Source: Larus michahellis (Eukaryota; Chordata; Aves; Charadriiformes; Laridae). From it: DNA of 64,000 nt. The stretch covers positions 1,488,001 through 1,552,000 of the forward strand of contig NC_133904.1 in the NCBI RefSeq assembly GCF_964199755.1, given 5' to 3'. Position numbers and translations under genes: made by a program. Shown here piece after piece: positions 24,601 to 36,500 of this stretch. Position 1 is the stretch's first letter; each line of letters opens with the position of its first letter. The notes beneath the pieces are model-generated. The model made no database searches. It was not told the DNA's origin and saw only the letters and a list, made by a program, of their open reading frames with translations.

Positions 24601-27600
24601 AATGTCCTTTAAAGCACTCGCCTTCTGATTCGGAAGGGAGACTTGAAATAAAAATTAAAAGGCAAACAAAACCAGTGTCTCCACTTAAAAGCCCTTTAAA
24701 GGCTTGGAAATGATTAATGTGTTTAAACTATAAACTCTAGCTGTTTTAAGAGAAGATAAATACGAGATCAAGACTTCTGACTACACAAACAGTGCAAAAG
24801 CGTAAGTAAACAGCCGTGACAAGTTTAGTGCTCCGGTGGAGACGCAGTTCTGTGTGGGACGCGTGTGCTCCGTGCCACCGCCGCGGGATTTAAAGAGGAA
24901 GCGTGGGGCTGGCACCAAACAAGCTGTTCCTCAGCCGGCAGCACCGCGCAGGGTCACAGCTCCTGGCTCCAGAGCAGCTGAAGGTGGTTTCCAGGGAGAA
25001 GCCGGCGGAGCAGCAGCATCTCCGCTCGCTAGAAGGGCTGATGAGCTCTTGGGAACTGGCACGCAGCTCCCATGTCGGCCTGGGGGAGACCGCTGATGGA
25101 CAAGGCGCAGGACGCAGCGGGGCACTGACCTCAAGGCTGAGCAGGTTCCTCTCCCAGCTCCCCGGGGAACACGTTGCAACACCAAGATTAGTGGAACTTC
25201 TGCCCAAAGCGTCGTTGCTGTCGATGGCCAGCTTCTCCTCGGGAATCCACCCAGGCAAACACCCTCCTCCTGGTCTTGCCAGCACTAGTTTGACTTCGCT
25301 GGGGACAAAACCAGGACCAGGGTGACAGGGAAGCCACCTCTGTTTGGTGCCTCCTGCCACCACGGCAGGGCACTGCCACGGGCCGTGGGGCGCAGCAAGG
25401 CTGGCACGGGGCTGGGGGGAGGAGGTAAGGCAGGCAGCACAGCCCCCCCTTCCACGGGAGCACGATGGCAGAGCTGCAACACGCAGATGCCCCGGCACGC
25501 TCCGCGGAGCAGGCGCCAAGGCTGGCCACCGCCTTTGCAGCCCAACGGCGGCGTGACGAGCCAGGCAAGTCAGACGGAGGACTGATGGACGGGAGGAGAG
25601 GAGGTGGGTGGGACGGGCAGAAGCCCCTGGCCTGGTCCAGGAGCACAACCCCACGTCCCCAGAGACAGAACACATTCTCTGTGGCACCATTTGGTTTGGT
25701 TTGTATCAAACAAAACAGGCGCCTGAGACAGAAAAACGCGTGCGTCTCCCTCCCAGCCCCGGTGGGACCCCACCGCTCTCCTCCCCAGCCCGGCAAACAA
25801 GAAATCTTCCCTCCGGCTTTGGCAGATGGCGAAATGCTCTCTAAGAGGAAGAAGGAAAAGAAGCAATAACAAAGCCATTCCTGCCACAGATGAGTAAAGA
25901 TCCTTGAACTCCCTCCAGAAGAACCGTCGTCTCCTCCAGGGCGGCTTGCATCGCTCCGCCTGACAGCTCCGCTCCGAGCCCACTCCTGAATCATCCAAAT
26001 CGCATCAGCACCAGCTCCCTCGCTGCCCATCTCGTTTCCTAATAGAGAGCTGTGCCCTGGAAACTCCGGGATTTACATTCCTGCCTGGCTCAGTGTCCCA
26101 GTACCCAGATGCCATTTTGTCCCCAGAGCCGCGGCGCTGAGCCAAGCTGCTCGCCCTCCCGGGAGCACAGGGGCAATCCTCCGTACCCTTCCCACCACCA
26201 CATTTCCCCTTGAAATAATTTTTTCCTTTTCAACATCTGAATAACTCCTCACCTTCATTTCTCCCCCCAGGAGAAGCACTGGACCCGCTCCGTGTAGGCT
26301 CCCCACGCCTGCCATCCAAACCTCTCCAGTCGGAGGTCTCGGCGTGCCGGCTTCACCGCGAGCCGTGTCCCGCTTCTCCGGTTTGTCGGATTTTTCTCAA
26401 TGATCCAAGTCAGAGCTGCAGGGACAAAGAAAAGGCACAAAACAAAGACCATCAGATCCAAGCACGAAGAAACTCCTTTATCAGCTTCATCCTGAAGAGC
26501 AGGATGCAAAAGATGAAGACAGAGCCCATGCTGGAAACCCCCAATAAGACTCCTCCCATGCAATACATCCCGAAATGAGCCCAGCGGGAATGTTTTTGGG
26601 AAGCAGAGAACATGTGCACCCAGACAGGGATGCAGGGATGGGGCTGACGCTGATGCCCCTCGCTGCGCAGTGGGAATAACTGCAGGAGCGTGGTGGGAAG
26701 GAGATGGCAGGTCCTTGGGGAGGGGAGAAGGGAGGGCAGAGAGCATGGGAAGCAAAGTGATGCATCGGACTTTTCTGCTGAAAGATTCCTGTCGAGATCA
26801 ATGGGCCATTGAGCAGGTAACTGTCACGTCAAACACCAGGGATTATTCAGACAACAGGAGACAAGTCAGTGTAATGCTGCTCATAATCCGCTGTATGTTC
26901 AAACACTTTGCCGGCTAGATAAATAGACTATTTAATTAAACCAACAAGTCATAGTTTATTTTCACATCACAATAGGTTAAATGACTTTTTATTCCCATTT
27001 TCCATATCAACAGAGCAGACTTTTTGGTAATAAAAGCTAAACTCTAATTAACAGCTGGTGTGGTTGTACTTGGCAGCATTGTGAGTAATTCAGTACAAAG
27101 CAAACACATTTACTATAAATGGCTTTTGATTGCAGAGACCAAGGTAATGGATGCTTCCCGAGCGGGTGCCAGCTACCGCCTGGTTATTGTTTCAGCAGCG
27201 CTGTGACAGGACGAGGGGAGAGCGGGCACCGTCCTGGCCGGCACCACGCAAGTGGAAAAACAACTAAATGACTTATGGACGGAAGGTGGGAGGGGGGCAG
27301 CACCCACGGGTGCTGCTGAAACGCCTCTCGGGGGAGGCAGCCAGAGCCCCCGCCGGCCGCGGGGGCGGTTCAGGGGGAGCCCCACGGCAGGAGGGTCCCG
27401 CTAAGAAGTGAAAACACCCGGGTGAGCGATCAGCCCCCGCTGCCCGCGGGCACCCGCTGCTGCCTGACGCCAGCCCCGTCCCCTGGGGGCCGGCCGGTGC
27501 TCGCCCCGCCGCAGGACCGCATCCCCGGGATGCTCCCCGAGGAACAAATCAACAAATGCCACTTAGGGATGGGATATCCATCCACCCAGCTCATCATTTC

Positions 27601-29138
27601 CTATCATAACCTCTTTTTTTTTTTTTTTTTTTCCCCTGACCCCCCCACCCCCTGCCTTTTAAATCAGCGCTGGTTTAATAAGCGCCCTGCTGCTGGTAGT
27701 GCCAGCGAGGAAGGGGCTGACGCTTTCAGCAAGGGGAAAATAAACGGAGTGCGAGCGGCTTCACCCGCCAGCAGCATGATTTGCAGCTCCCCCCGCACCT
27801 TCCAACACCCCCCCTCCCCAGCCCCGAGGTTTATCTTGGGCACGCCGTCGATCCCACCCACCCCCCTTTTAATGTTTTTCATCATTTATGCAGAAATATC
27901 GACAGCAGCTTGAAGTCCCCGTCCATAAAAATTATTTAAAATCAATCCCTCATGCTTCACTTACTGATTTCCCATTTAAACGGTCTCTCCGGTGATTTAA
28001 ACACCGCGTCCTCATGCAGGCCCCCGTATTGATCTGCCGCGCCGATGGAGCGGTCCCTGCGCCCGGCGGAGCGTGTCCCGGCACACACCGGCTGGCAGGA
28101 GAGGGATCGGGACCACCGTGATTCGTCTCCCCCGCGGTGGCAGCTCCCCTGTAAGATGCAAGAAGATTTTTCTCAAATTAAAACGGAGGGAAGGTTTATT
28201 CCGAGATGTTTCCGTGGGGCTTTGGCCTCCGAAGCGAGGTGCAGGCGTGGAGGAGGGATGGAGGCTCCCCAGGGAGCCACGTGTGCTCCACGGGATGGGG
28301 TTTGGGTGGCCCCCGGAGTAGCTGCTACGGCCTTGGGGCTGGGAAGCTGGTTTGGGGGTGGATTTACTGCAGTGCTGGGGAGTCAGCACCCGTATTTTAC
28401 CACCCCTCATACCCAAAAGCCCCTTCTCCTGCGCTGCCAGTGCCCTTGGCCAGCTCCAGTTGCCCGAAGGAAACTGGGAGCTGAGAAAACCAACAGCAGG
28501 GAGTTAAGGGCCGCTTGGCTGGACGTCAAATGACGACCCAACGGAAAGAACCAGCCTCTGCTTCCGAACAGCAGCGTGAAAGCGGAGCGGCCAGTGGCCC
28601 TGTGCACTCGGGAGAGGGGATTTAGGGATGCGAAGCCCCTCCGGGACAAGGCAGCAACCCCGGGGGGAGCGGCTCCCCGAGTCGGGGACACGGATGGGGA
28701 ATCCAGGCACGCTTGCTCTCTGCCTCCAGAGATATTTAAGCCCTGCGTGAAGAGCAAGGGGGCCGGGTGTGAAGCAGGGTCTCCCCCAGGCTCTGTGCCG
28801 GGGGCTGAGCCCCCTCACACAAACACGCCGCGCTCAGGCCATTATAGGCAGCTTTCGGTCCCAGCAGTGCCCGGACCCCCCCCAGCATGCCCCCAGGGGG
28901 GTCAGGCAGCATCACGCCAGGACCTCCTGCGTTACCAGAGTGCCATGCCTGGAAAGCATCCAGCGTGCAGGGACTCTGCGTATTCAACGAGGACCTCAGC
29001 ATGAGCGAACCCCGCCTTGGAAAGCAAGAAAACAAGCGGCGTTTTCCCTTGTTTTTAAAGGGAACACGTAACCTGATTATTTTGCGCAAGGACGGTCACA
29101 GCAACTGCACAGAGCAAAAACCACACGGTCTTACATAC
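21621..29138. other. intergenic, 7.5 kb, no gene supported
   Basis: This is largely GC-rich DNA. The longest open frames (24,890-25,690 and 25,188-26,030, both minus) overlap each other and plus-strand frames and show no domain, so they are not called. AT-rich patches occur at 24,580-24,820 and 26,800-27,150, and a poly(T) run at about 27,608-27,632. No CR1 copy was found in this interval. Confidence 0.5.
26800..27150. other. candidate conserved noncoding element
   Basis: This AT-rich, non-repetitive island contains GACTATTTAATTAAACCAAC, CACATCACAATAGGTTAAAT, AACTCTAATTAACAGCTGG and TTGTGAGTAATTCAG. There are several TAATTA-type cores and an E-box-like CAGCTG. Splice or coding signals are absent. 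Confidence 0.38.
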
Positions 29139-29358
29139 GAGATCTGAGGAAGAAATTCTTGGCTATGAGGGTGGTGAGCCCCTGGCCCAGGTTGCCCAGA
29201 GAAGCTGTGGCTGCCCCATCCCTGGAGGGGTTCAAGGCCAGGTTGGATGGGGCTTGGAGCAACCTGGGCTGGAGGGAGGTGTCCCTGCCCAGGGCAGGGA
29301 GGTGGAAATGGTGATTTTTAAGGTCCCTTCCAACCCAAACCGTTCTAGGATTCCATGA
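29139..29358 (+). mobile_element. CR1 LINE fragment, 3' UTR (copy 8)
   Basis: A plus-strand CR1 tail starts at GATCTGAGGAAGAAATTCTT and contains GGGGTTCAAGGCCAGGTTGG. It ends in CTAGGATTCCATGATG. It belongs with the copies at 2,795 and 11,868. Confidence 0.92.
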
Positions 29359-32300
29359 TGCCACCTGCACCCTTCACCATGGGCATCTCCCACCCTGGTG
29401 CAGGGCTGCAGAGGGCATCGTGCTGCTCACGTCACCCCAGGCTGGGCAGGGGGACAAGCCACCACTGTCCCACCAAGACTCAGGGCTCGGGCTTCAGGGC
29501 TCCCAGCCTTGCAGAAATCCGTCTCCCGCTCCCAGGCGCTGCCTCCCCCAAAGACTCGCTGCTGGTGAGACCCGCCGGGGCAGCCACCGCGGCCGCACAG
29601 CCCTCGCTGGGACCAGGGATCGCCCAGGAGACACGTCCCCCCACCAACAACAGGAAAGTCACCTTGATGCTAAACGGAGGCCCCAGGGGACCGCGGCACA
29701 GGGAAGCAGCCGCCTGGCACAGACAGAGGGCTCTCGGCACGGGAGCAGGTAACCTTTACATGGAAAAGGACAAAGAAGGCAAAACAAGCAAGTTCGTGAA
29801 GCCGGCATTACTGATCCGTCTTCCATGGAGAGCCCGGAAAGAGTGGCAGCCTCAGCTTGGTCTTGCCGGTCCACCAGGATCAACTTATACAGCTTCGTTA
29901 GGGTTAGTTTAACCTCTAGCGTATATTTGAGGGGAGAACGGGGGACAGTTGCCCCGCCTGCACAATAACGATGGATTTTTGAAGTCCCGGAACCGACTGG
30001 TTTTGCTGTGCCACAGGAGGCTGTGGCAGGGAGCGCCCCTCGCCCGGCCGCCCGCGCCCCATCCTGGCCGGGCACGGGGCCGAGCAGCAGCAGGGCAGCG
30101 GGGGAGCGAGGGGTGGGCTCTGCCGCCCCCCACGAAGGGCACAAATCACTCCGGATGCCGCGTCTGAACCCTCCACGAACTTCTGCACATCCCTGATAGG
30201 CAGGATGCTTATGAGCGGAGCATCTCCCTCCCCCATCCCCACCCCGGCAGTAGGTTAGCTCGGTAAAACAACCGTTTATTTTAATTTTGGGCCGTGCACG
30301 TGTGTCGGGAAGCCTGGCTCTGTTGTAACCGCTGGGTCTGAAGAGGGACAGCCCTGCACATGCGCCCACGCCGAGCACAGGCTGCTTGCTTTTGCCATCC
30401 CCGCCAAAAGACGAGCTCCAGGAGGACGGGCCGGTTTGGGACAACGAGGCACAGATTTTTGCAAAGCCCCACAAGCTGCAAAATCAGGCAAAATGTTGTT
30501 TGATGACAAAGCTCCAGTTTCCAGCGCTAAGGTGGAAGCAGCTGGGTGCAGCGCACGGGACACGGCTCGTTGGGTCGTCGGGGATGGAGCCGCTCCAGGG
30601 TGAGCGGATTCGAGCCGCCTTGGCGGGGGATAATAGGAGCTTTGTGGGGAAATGGCTGGAAGGGCGTTTGGAGAGCCAGCCCCGCTCAGGCTGCGCGCTT
30701 GCCAGAGGTAAGCGAGCCAAGAATGCAATGGGCTGTATTAGACCTGTCATCGGGGCTGGTGCTGGGGAGCAACACGCCGTAAAGAGCCGTGGCTTTTGGA
30801 AACGCTCATTCCCGGCAGCTCTTTGGGGAAGGGCTACTGGTCCCCCCTCTGGCCCGGCTCCCGGCACCGCGCAGACATCTGCCTCCATCGCCCTCCCAGA
30901 CCCCGCGGTACCCGGTACGCGGGGCAGGGGGGATGTACAGCGTCCCATCCTGGGTGCGTTTCCAGTTGTGCACCCATGGAATGGAGACGCGTCCTCCAAA
31001 CCTGGACCAGTCACCTGGAGGAGACGGGGGCCGTGCTCCCATCAGGATAACTCAGCAGCCACAGCCACCAGGGCCGTACCTACGCCATACCAGCGGTGGC
31101 TCCGCGGACGCACAGGGAGCAGAGGGCGGCTTTAAGCCAAGCCAGAAACCACCAGGCAGCAGCATCAGCCCTCAGCTTCCCCGGGAAGAGCCAGGGACAG
31201 CGAAGGAAAACTGCTGCCCTGGGATGGGGCAGGGGCAAGCGGCCGCTGGGGGTTTTCCTGCGTCACTCTCCAGCCTCTCCCAAGCAACTGGTCCAGTTTC
31301 TGCCGACCTTGAACGCCGCGCAAAGGGGGAACCTGATTCTGTGCGGATTCCCCTCTTCCTGCTAAACGAGCTCTTATTTCTCTTGTCACCTTTCATTTGC
31401 CACGTTGGGTTTTGAAAACCCGCCAGGAGAGAGAATAAGGAGCTGCATTCAGGGCAGATTACCCAACCTCCAAAAAAAACAAGGCGACGCTTTCAGAGCC
31501 ACATCCACTCCGCTGGCAGAGAAAGGCAAACCCAACGGCGGGAGCCAACCCAGGCAAAGAAAAAAAATAATAAATAATAAAAAAAACCAAACCACCACCT
31601 GCATTTACTTTGCGTGACCTCTAGCTCCCACTATCGCTCGCGTAGAATAAATACGGAGGGGAGAGAAAAACACCGTGTCCTAAAGCAAACAGCAAGGACA
31701 AGCTTGATGAGAGTATTTAAGCGGTTATTAGAGAGCGCTTGATTGCAAACCTTGTCGCAGCCCCGCGGAGCATGTGATGTTTGTTTTACCAGCACTTAGC
31801 AGCTGTCCTGTTAAGGAAGAGAACAAAGTGTAGGTGTTATAAAGTCAATATTGTTACAAGGAGGCGTGTGACAAAGGGCCACCGAGCTGCAGCTCAATGA
31901 AATCACTCTCTCGTTCGGTTTATGCGGCTTAGCCGAAGTTTATATTATTTCCCCTGAATTACTTTTCCAGATGTGGATGACATAAAAGATTAAGATCATA
32001 GACCCAACGCGATTATTTCCACTGATGAGATTAACGTGCGGGTTTGGGGTCTGGGTTTTTTGGGTGGTTTTTTTTTTGTTGGTTTTTTTTTTTTTTTTTT
32101 TTAATCTTAACCAGAAGATGGATTTTTGGATTGAATCAATAGACGTATTTTCACATGGTTTCACATCCCCCAAAGCAGCAGCCCCGCGTCAGGTGGGGAG
32201 CTGCTCCCCTCCTCCCAGCCCAGTTTTTCCCAATCCTAAGAAATTATCCTTTAAATTGGAATTTATCCTGCTGATTGTTGCCAGGAGGCGTATTAAAGAG

Positions 32301-33459
32301 AAGGGCCACAAATCCCTTTGGCATCTTCTTGAACGGCCGGACTCTAAACAGCAACCCTCAGAAAAAATTAAATCAAAAAAATATACTTTTTTTTGCACCT
32401 GGATCTTGAAAGGATCAAAGCTTCTAATTGCCCGTTTATCCATCCCCGGGGGCAGACACCTCTGAGCTGGAGAGTTTTATTTTAACATTTGCTTTCCGGT
32501 TGCCAGATTTTTGGCGGCCTTTGCCAGAAATGTTGAATTGTAGTAAAAAAAATAAAAATAATAATAATAAAAAAGAGACATACTCACAGAAACACCCATG
32601 CCAATAAAATGGATATTTTCCATTATGAAAATAACTCCTTATAAAATCACGGCCTAAAATCACACGGAAGAAATCTGCCCCCCCCGGCTCCGACCCAGCC
32701 CCGCGGGGGGGCCCTGCCTTTAACCTGGAACCATTGAACAACCCCCTCCCCCCCAAATAAAAAAAAAGCAGGGCCCGTCTTTCCCGCTTCCTTCCCGGGA
32801 ACCGCCGGGGCAGAGCCCTTCCAGTTTTATGCATTTAAATTCCGCCCTGATGCCGCACTCCCAGGTCTGTGCTCTCGGGGGGAGGATTAACTTTATCCTT
32901 GTTGCAGCCATTAACCTCCGCCTGCCAGGACGCCGGCGGTAAATGAGTAACTTCATGTCTTGGGTAAGGAGAAAATACACAGGACTGTGGCCAACGCACA
33001 CGGAGAAGTGATTTTGTTTCCATATGTGAGAGTAAACACTTTTTTTTTTTTTTTTTTAAGCACTCTGGATTTTATTTTTTTTTTTTTAAAGGGGCTTCCC
33101 AGTTTGCAAATTTTCACATTTTTTTTTTATTAGTCCTGGGCATCCATCAGGGGCTTGGCCTCCGCTCCGGATCCAGAGCTGAGATTTCTAATCCATCACT
33201 TCTTTTTTTTTTTTCCCCCCTTCTTTTTATAAAACCAGCGGCGTCCAACCCCAGACGTTGAGAGGAAGGTGGAAATCCGGGCTCAAATCCTCACGCCGCA
33301 GCCCGACCCCCGCGCCTGCGTCTCGCACCTCTGGAAATGCCATCAGCTAAACCCTGCTTTCCCACGTAAGCACCGTCTCGAGATGAAACTACCTCCGAGC
33401 TTCGCTTCGCCGGGAATAACACGACAGCTTTCGCGGTGCCCGGCACGGGGGCGGGCGGC
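29359..33459. other. intergenic; AT-rich patches and poly(T) cluster
   Basis: No gene is supported. The part at 29,400-31,560 is GC-rich, with overlapping open frames on both strands (the longest, 29,659-30,474 minus, has no domain). An AT-rich patch at 31,660-32,010 includes GGTGTTATAAAGTCAATATTG. Poly(T) runs follow at 32,068-33,190. Confidence 0.5.
32068..33215. repeat. cluster of poly(T)/poly(A) homopolymer runs
   Basis: Several homopolymer runs lie close together: T-rich at about 32,068-32,102, A-rich around 32,545-32,575, then T-runs at about 33,040-33,058, 33,075-33,089, 33,118-33,129 and 33,203-33,214. They are not preceded by recognisable gene-derived sequence, so I do not call processed pseudogenes. 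Confidence 0.75.
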
Positions 33460-33594
33460 AGCATCCCACCCCGACAGCCCTCCGCATCCCACCCCGACAG
33501 ACAGCCCTCCGCATCCCACCCCGACAGACAGCCCTCCGCATCCCACCCCGACAGACAGCCCTCCGCATCCCACCCCGACAGACAGCCCTCCGCA
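33460..33594. repeat. 27-bp minisatellite, five copies
   Basis: The unit is GCATCCCACCCCGACAGACA followed by GCCCTCC. The first copy is four bases short because it lacks one ACAG; the next four are identical. As 27 is a multiple of three, open frames run through it on both strands, giving a nine-residue repeat that is probably not real protein. Confidence 0.92.
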
Positions 33595-36500
33595 CGCGCG
33601 TCCCGCATCCCTCGGGCCGTGCCACCCACGGTGCTGAGGTCTCCAGCCCATGGGGCCGCAGGGATTCCCCCCCCACCCCCCAAAATAGCAGCAGACAAGA
33701 AACCGCAGCCCAAAACCCGCATCATTTGCTCTTGTCGGGGCTCTGCTGCATTTTCCTACCGAGTCAGGTGTGTGTCCCCCCCCCCCCCCACCCACCTCCG
33801 CAAATAGCAGCTCTGCCTTGTTTATAAAGGCAATGTTGACATTTTGTTATAAAAACGGTAATGTCAATTTGATAAAGTTAATTACTTATTATTCGGAATC
33901 CAATTTGCATTGGAGGTTGAATTCATTAAAAAGCAGATTTTGTGTTTAAACGAGAGGTGTCAGAAAGCAGGCAGGGGACGGGGGGTGTGCTCCAGCCCCG
34001 CTGTCAGAGGGTTTATTAACACCGCAGACGAAAGCATTAACGGACCAGAGCTAAGAATTCCCAATGCAATAACGCGGCCGGATAGCCCAAGCTCAAGTAA
34101 ATATTTACTTTGTCTTATTTTTCAACTGAATTTCTTGAAGCGGCTGAGGAATTGCGCTTCCCAACTCCGCTCTGCTTTCAAGTCGACAGCAAAACAACCC
34201 CCCTGCCCGTGCTGATTTTAATATCAGTGGTACATTTAAAATACTTTTATTATGGCAATATTATTTTTTTTTTCCATTGGTCCATTCCAACAGTGTTTCT
34301 TCTAAACCTCAGAAAGCCAAACCCCCGCAGGAGGCCCCCCCCTGCCACCTGCGCTCCCCGATTCTCAGCCGCCTATCGTCCCTCCGTCCCACAGCCCTGG
34401 GAACACTCAAACTGGTTGATTTTAGCGTATCGGACGCAGAAAGCGAGCCCCAGACCTGCCGGCCCCTAATCCAAAGCCAAAGCCACACGCGCTCACCGCC
34501 TTCTCTCCATTTAGAGACAAACCCCATGTTTCCTAGGGAATAAGTTTTCTTCCCAAACCCTCCGTACTGCTCGGATGTGGTTACCAAAGTCTGCAGCGCA
34601 TCCACCAAAGCGCTGCTAAGCCCCCATCTCTCCTTGCGCGGCTGCCTGGGGATAATTTGGGGGATTCCAGCTGGAGGATACAACACCAAACCAGAGCAGC
34701 GAAGCCCCAGAACCATCACCAAACCGCAGGCGCCCCTCCAGCACTCGGCGGGCATCGTGGCGGGACCCGACCAAGCGCTGGGCTCCATCCCGCTGCCCTT
34801 CCAGCCCTGAGGGAGAGCGGGTGTCCCAGGCTGGGAGCCGGGGAGGACGGAGGTAACGACGCCCCCGGTGCCCCATCGCCCGACAGCACCCTGCGGCCAC
34901 GGTCCCAAGCGCCGGGCAGGGGGAGGCTCATTTCACCCCGACAACATCCAAATGGGAGCGGGACACAGGGCGTTAAGCTCTGCAACGCTGACAGCCCTCT
35001 GCCCGCAGCTCCCTGGCCCGCTTTTTCCGCTCACACCTCGCGCCCGAGGCTGGGGGTGCCCACAGCACCGCGTCCCGCGTGCTCCTGTCCCCGTCACCTC
35101 GCGCTGGCAGGCTCCCAGTCGCTGCTGCGCCGGGTTTATTGTCAAAGCCATCGCCGCGGCCGTTTAAACCATCCTGTTCTCCCTTTACCTCCTCCACCCT
35201 TTTGCGTCGTAGCTTTTCCTCTATAACTCCACGCCACGATCCTTTCACCTCGCAGCATTTAGCCAGAGCAAAGGCAGCCTGGCAGGTAAGCGGCGAGCGA
35301 CAGCCCTTTGAACGTGATAAACACTGCCCAGCGCTCGCCAGGAACGAGCCTTAACAACCAATTAGTGCGAAACAACCACACGCAATTAGGCGTATTCCGG
35401 TCGGTGCTGATCTGATCTCGAGGAAAGGTGAAACCGTAACGGGGAGAAGGAAGGAGATGGTTCACAGCATCTCCCCCGCCACCGCAGCCTGGCCAGGGAC
35501 CCAGAGGAGGAGGATGCTCCTCCGGGGACCCCCGGCTGCTCCTCCAGCTGTCTCCTACATGGATTTTCCCTTTTCTTTCTCTCTCCTGGTTCCACCCCTC
35601 CACCCAAAGGAACATCAGACCTGATGGGTGCTGTGAGAAAAGGGTGCTGGGGTCCTCGCTTTGTGCCCCGGAGCCTGCCCTGCCTTGCTTGGTGCAGGAG
35701 GCTGGACTGGGGCAGCTGGCTGGCATGCGAACCCCCTTAACGCCTCATTAGTCGAATCAAGGTAAAATCCAGCCGGCTGGGCACGTGGAGCTGCTTCCCT
35801 TCGCTCCTGTATTTCTCCTTGCACTCACTGTCGTGGGTTTTGGCCGCTGATGGGGGAAAACGCGAGAAGAACATCCCCTGCCCCAGCCGCCTCGCAGCTG
35901 CCTGGGCTGTCCGAGCCCGCGGGCGCCACGACGATGCGCTCCACTCCTGACACCTTCGGCTGCCCCAGCTTGGGAGCATCAAACACCAACGTCTGACCTG
36001 CAATAGCCGCATGTTTCCAGCGGCACCGACTAGATCTCTCTCCCACATCTGCGTCCTGGGGAACTGACGCCTCGGGAGGACCACCAGTAAATGATGAAGC
36101 ACAGCATCGAGGTCTTCCTCCGTTCACTTTTCCTGGCGTGCCAGGAGAAGGCAGGATGCTCCAGAGGCCACCCTTCTCCAGAGCATCTCCAACACCCTCA
36201 TTAACAGCTCCCACTGTTTCTCTAGCTGTCCTTCCAAGGCCGCATCCCCTGGCTGGGGGGTCCCGGGGGAGTTTCGGGGCAGGCAGAGGGGATGGAGGGA
36301 GCAGAGCTGGTGACGGCACAGCCGAGCACCATCTGCCCCCCCGTGCTGCTCGCGCACCGACTGGTGACCACACAGGACCCACGGCGCGGGTGGGATGGGG
36401 GAAGCAGAGCGAGGGGCTGCCACGGGACCCCCAGCCGCCCCCCCCCCCCCGCCCTCTGCTGGCCAGGCAGAGGCCACATGAAGGGCTGCCAGGGCTCGGA

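Noticed and set aside
24890-26030. Two long minus-strand open frames (266 and 280 codons)
   Set aside because: They overlap each other in different frames, face equally open plus-strand frames, and show no domain, splice logic or plausible start. High GC content lengthens random frames.
29659-30474. 271-codon minus-strand open frame
   Set aside because: No recognisable domain, and it overlaps other frames on both strands. Composition is that of GC-rich noncoding DNA.
32068-33129. Poly(T) runs as tails of processed pseudogenes
   Set aside because: No gene-derived sequence or target-site duplication precedes them, and such pseudogenes are rare in birds.
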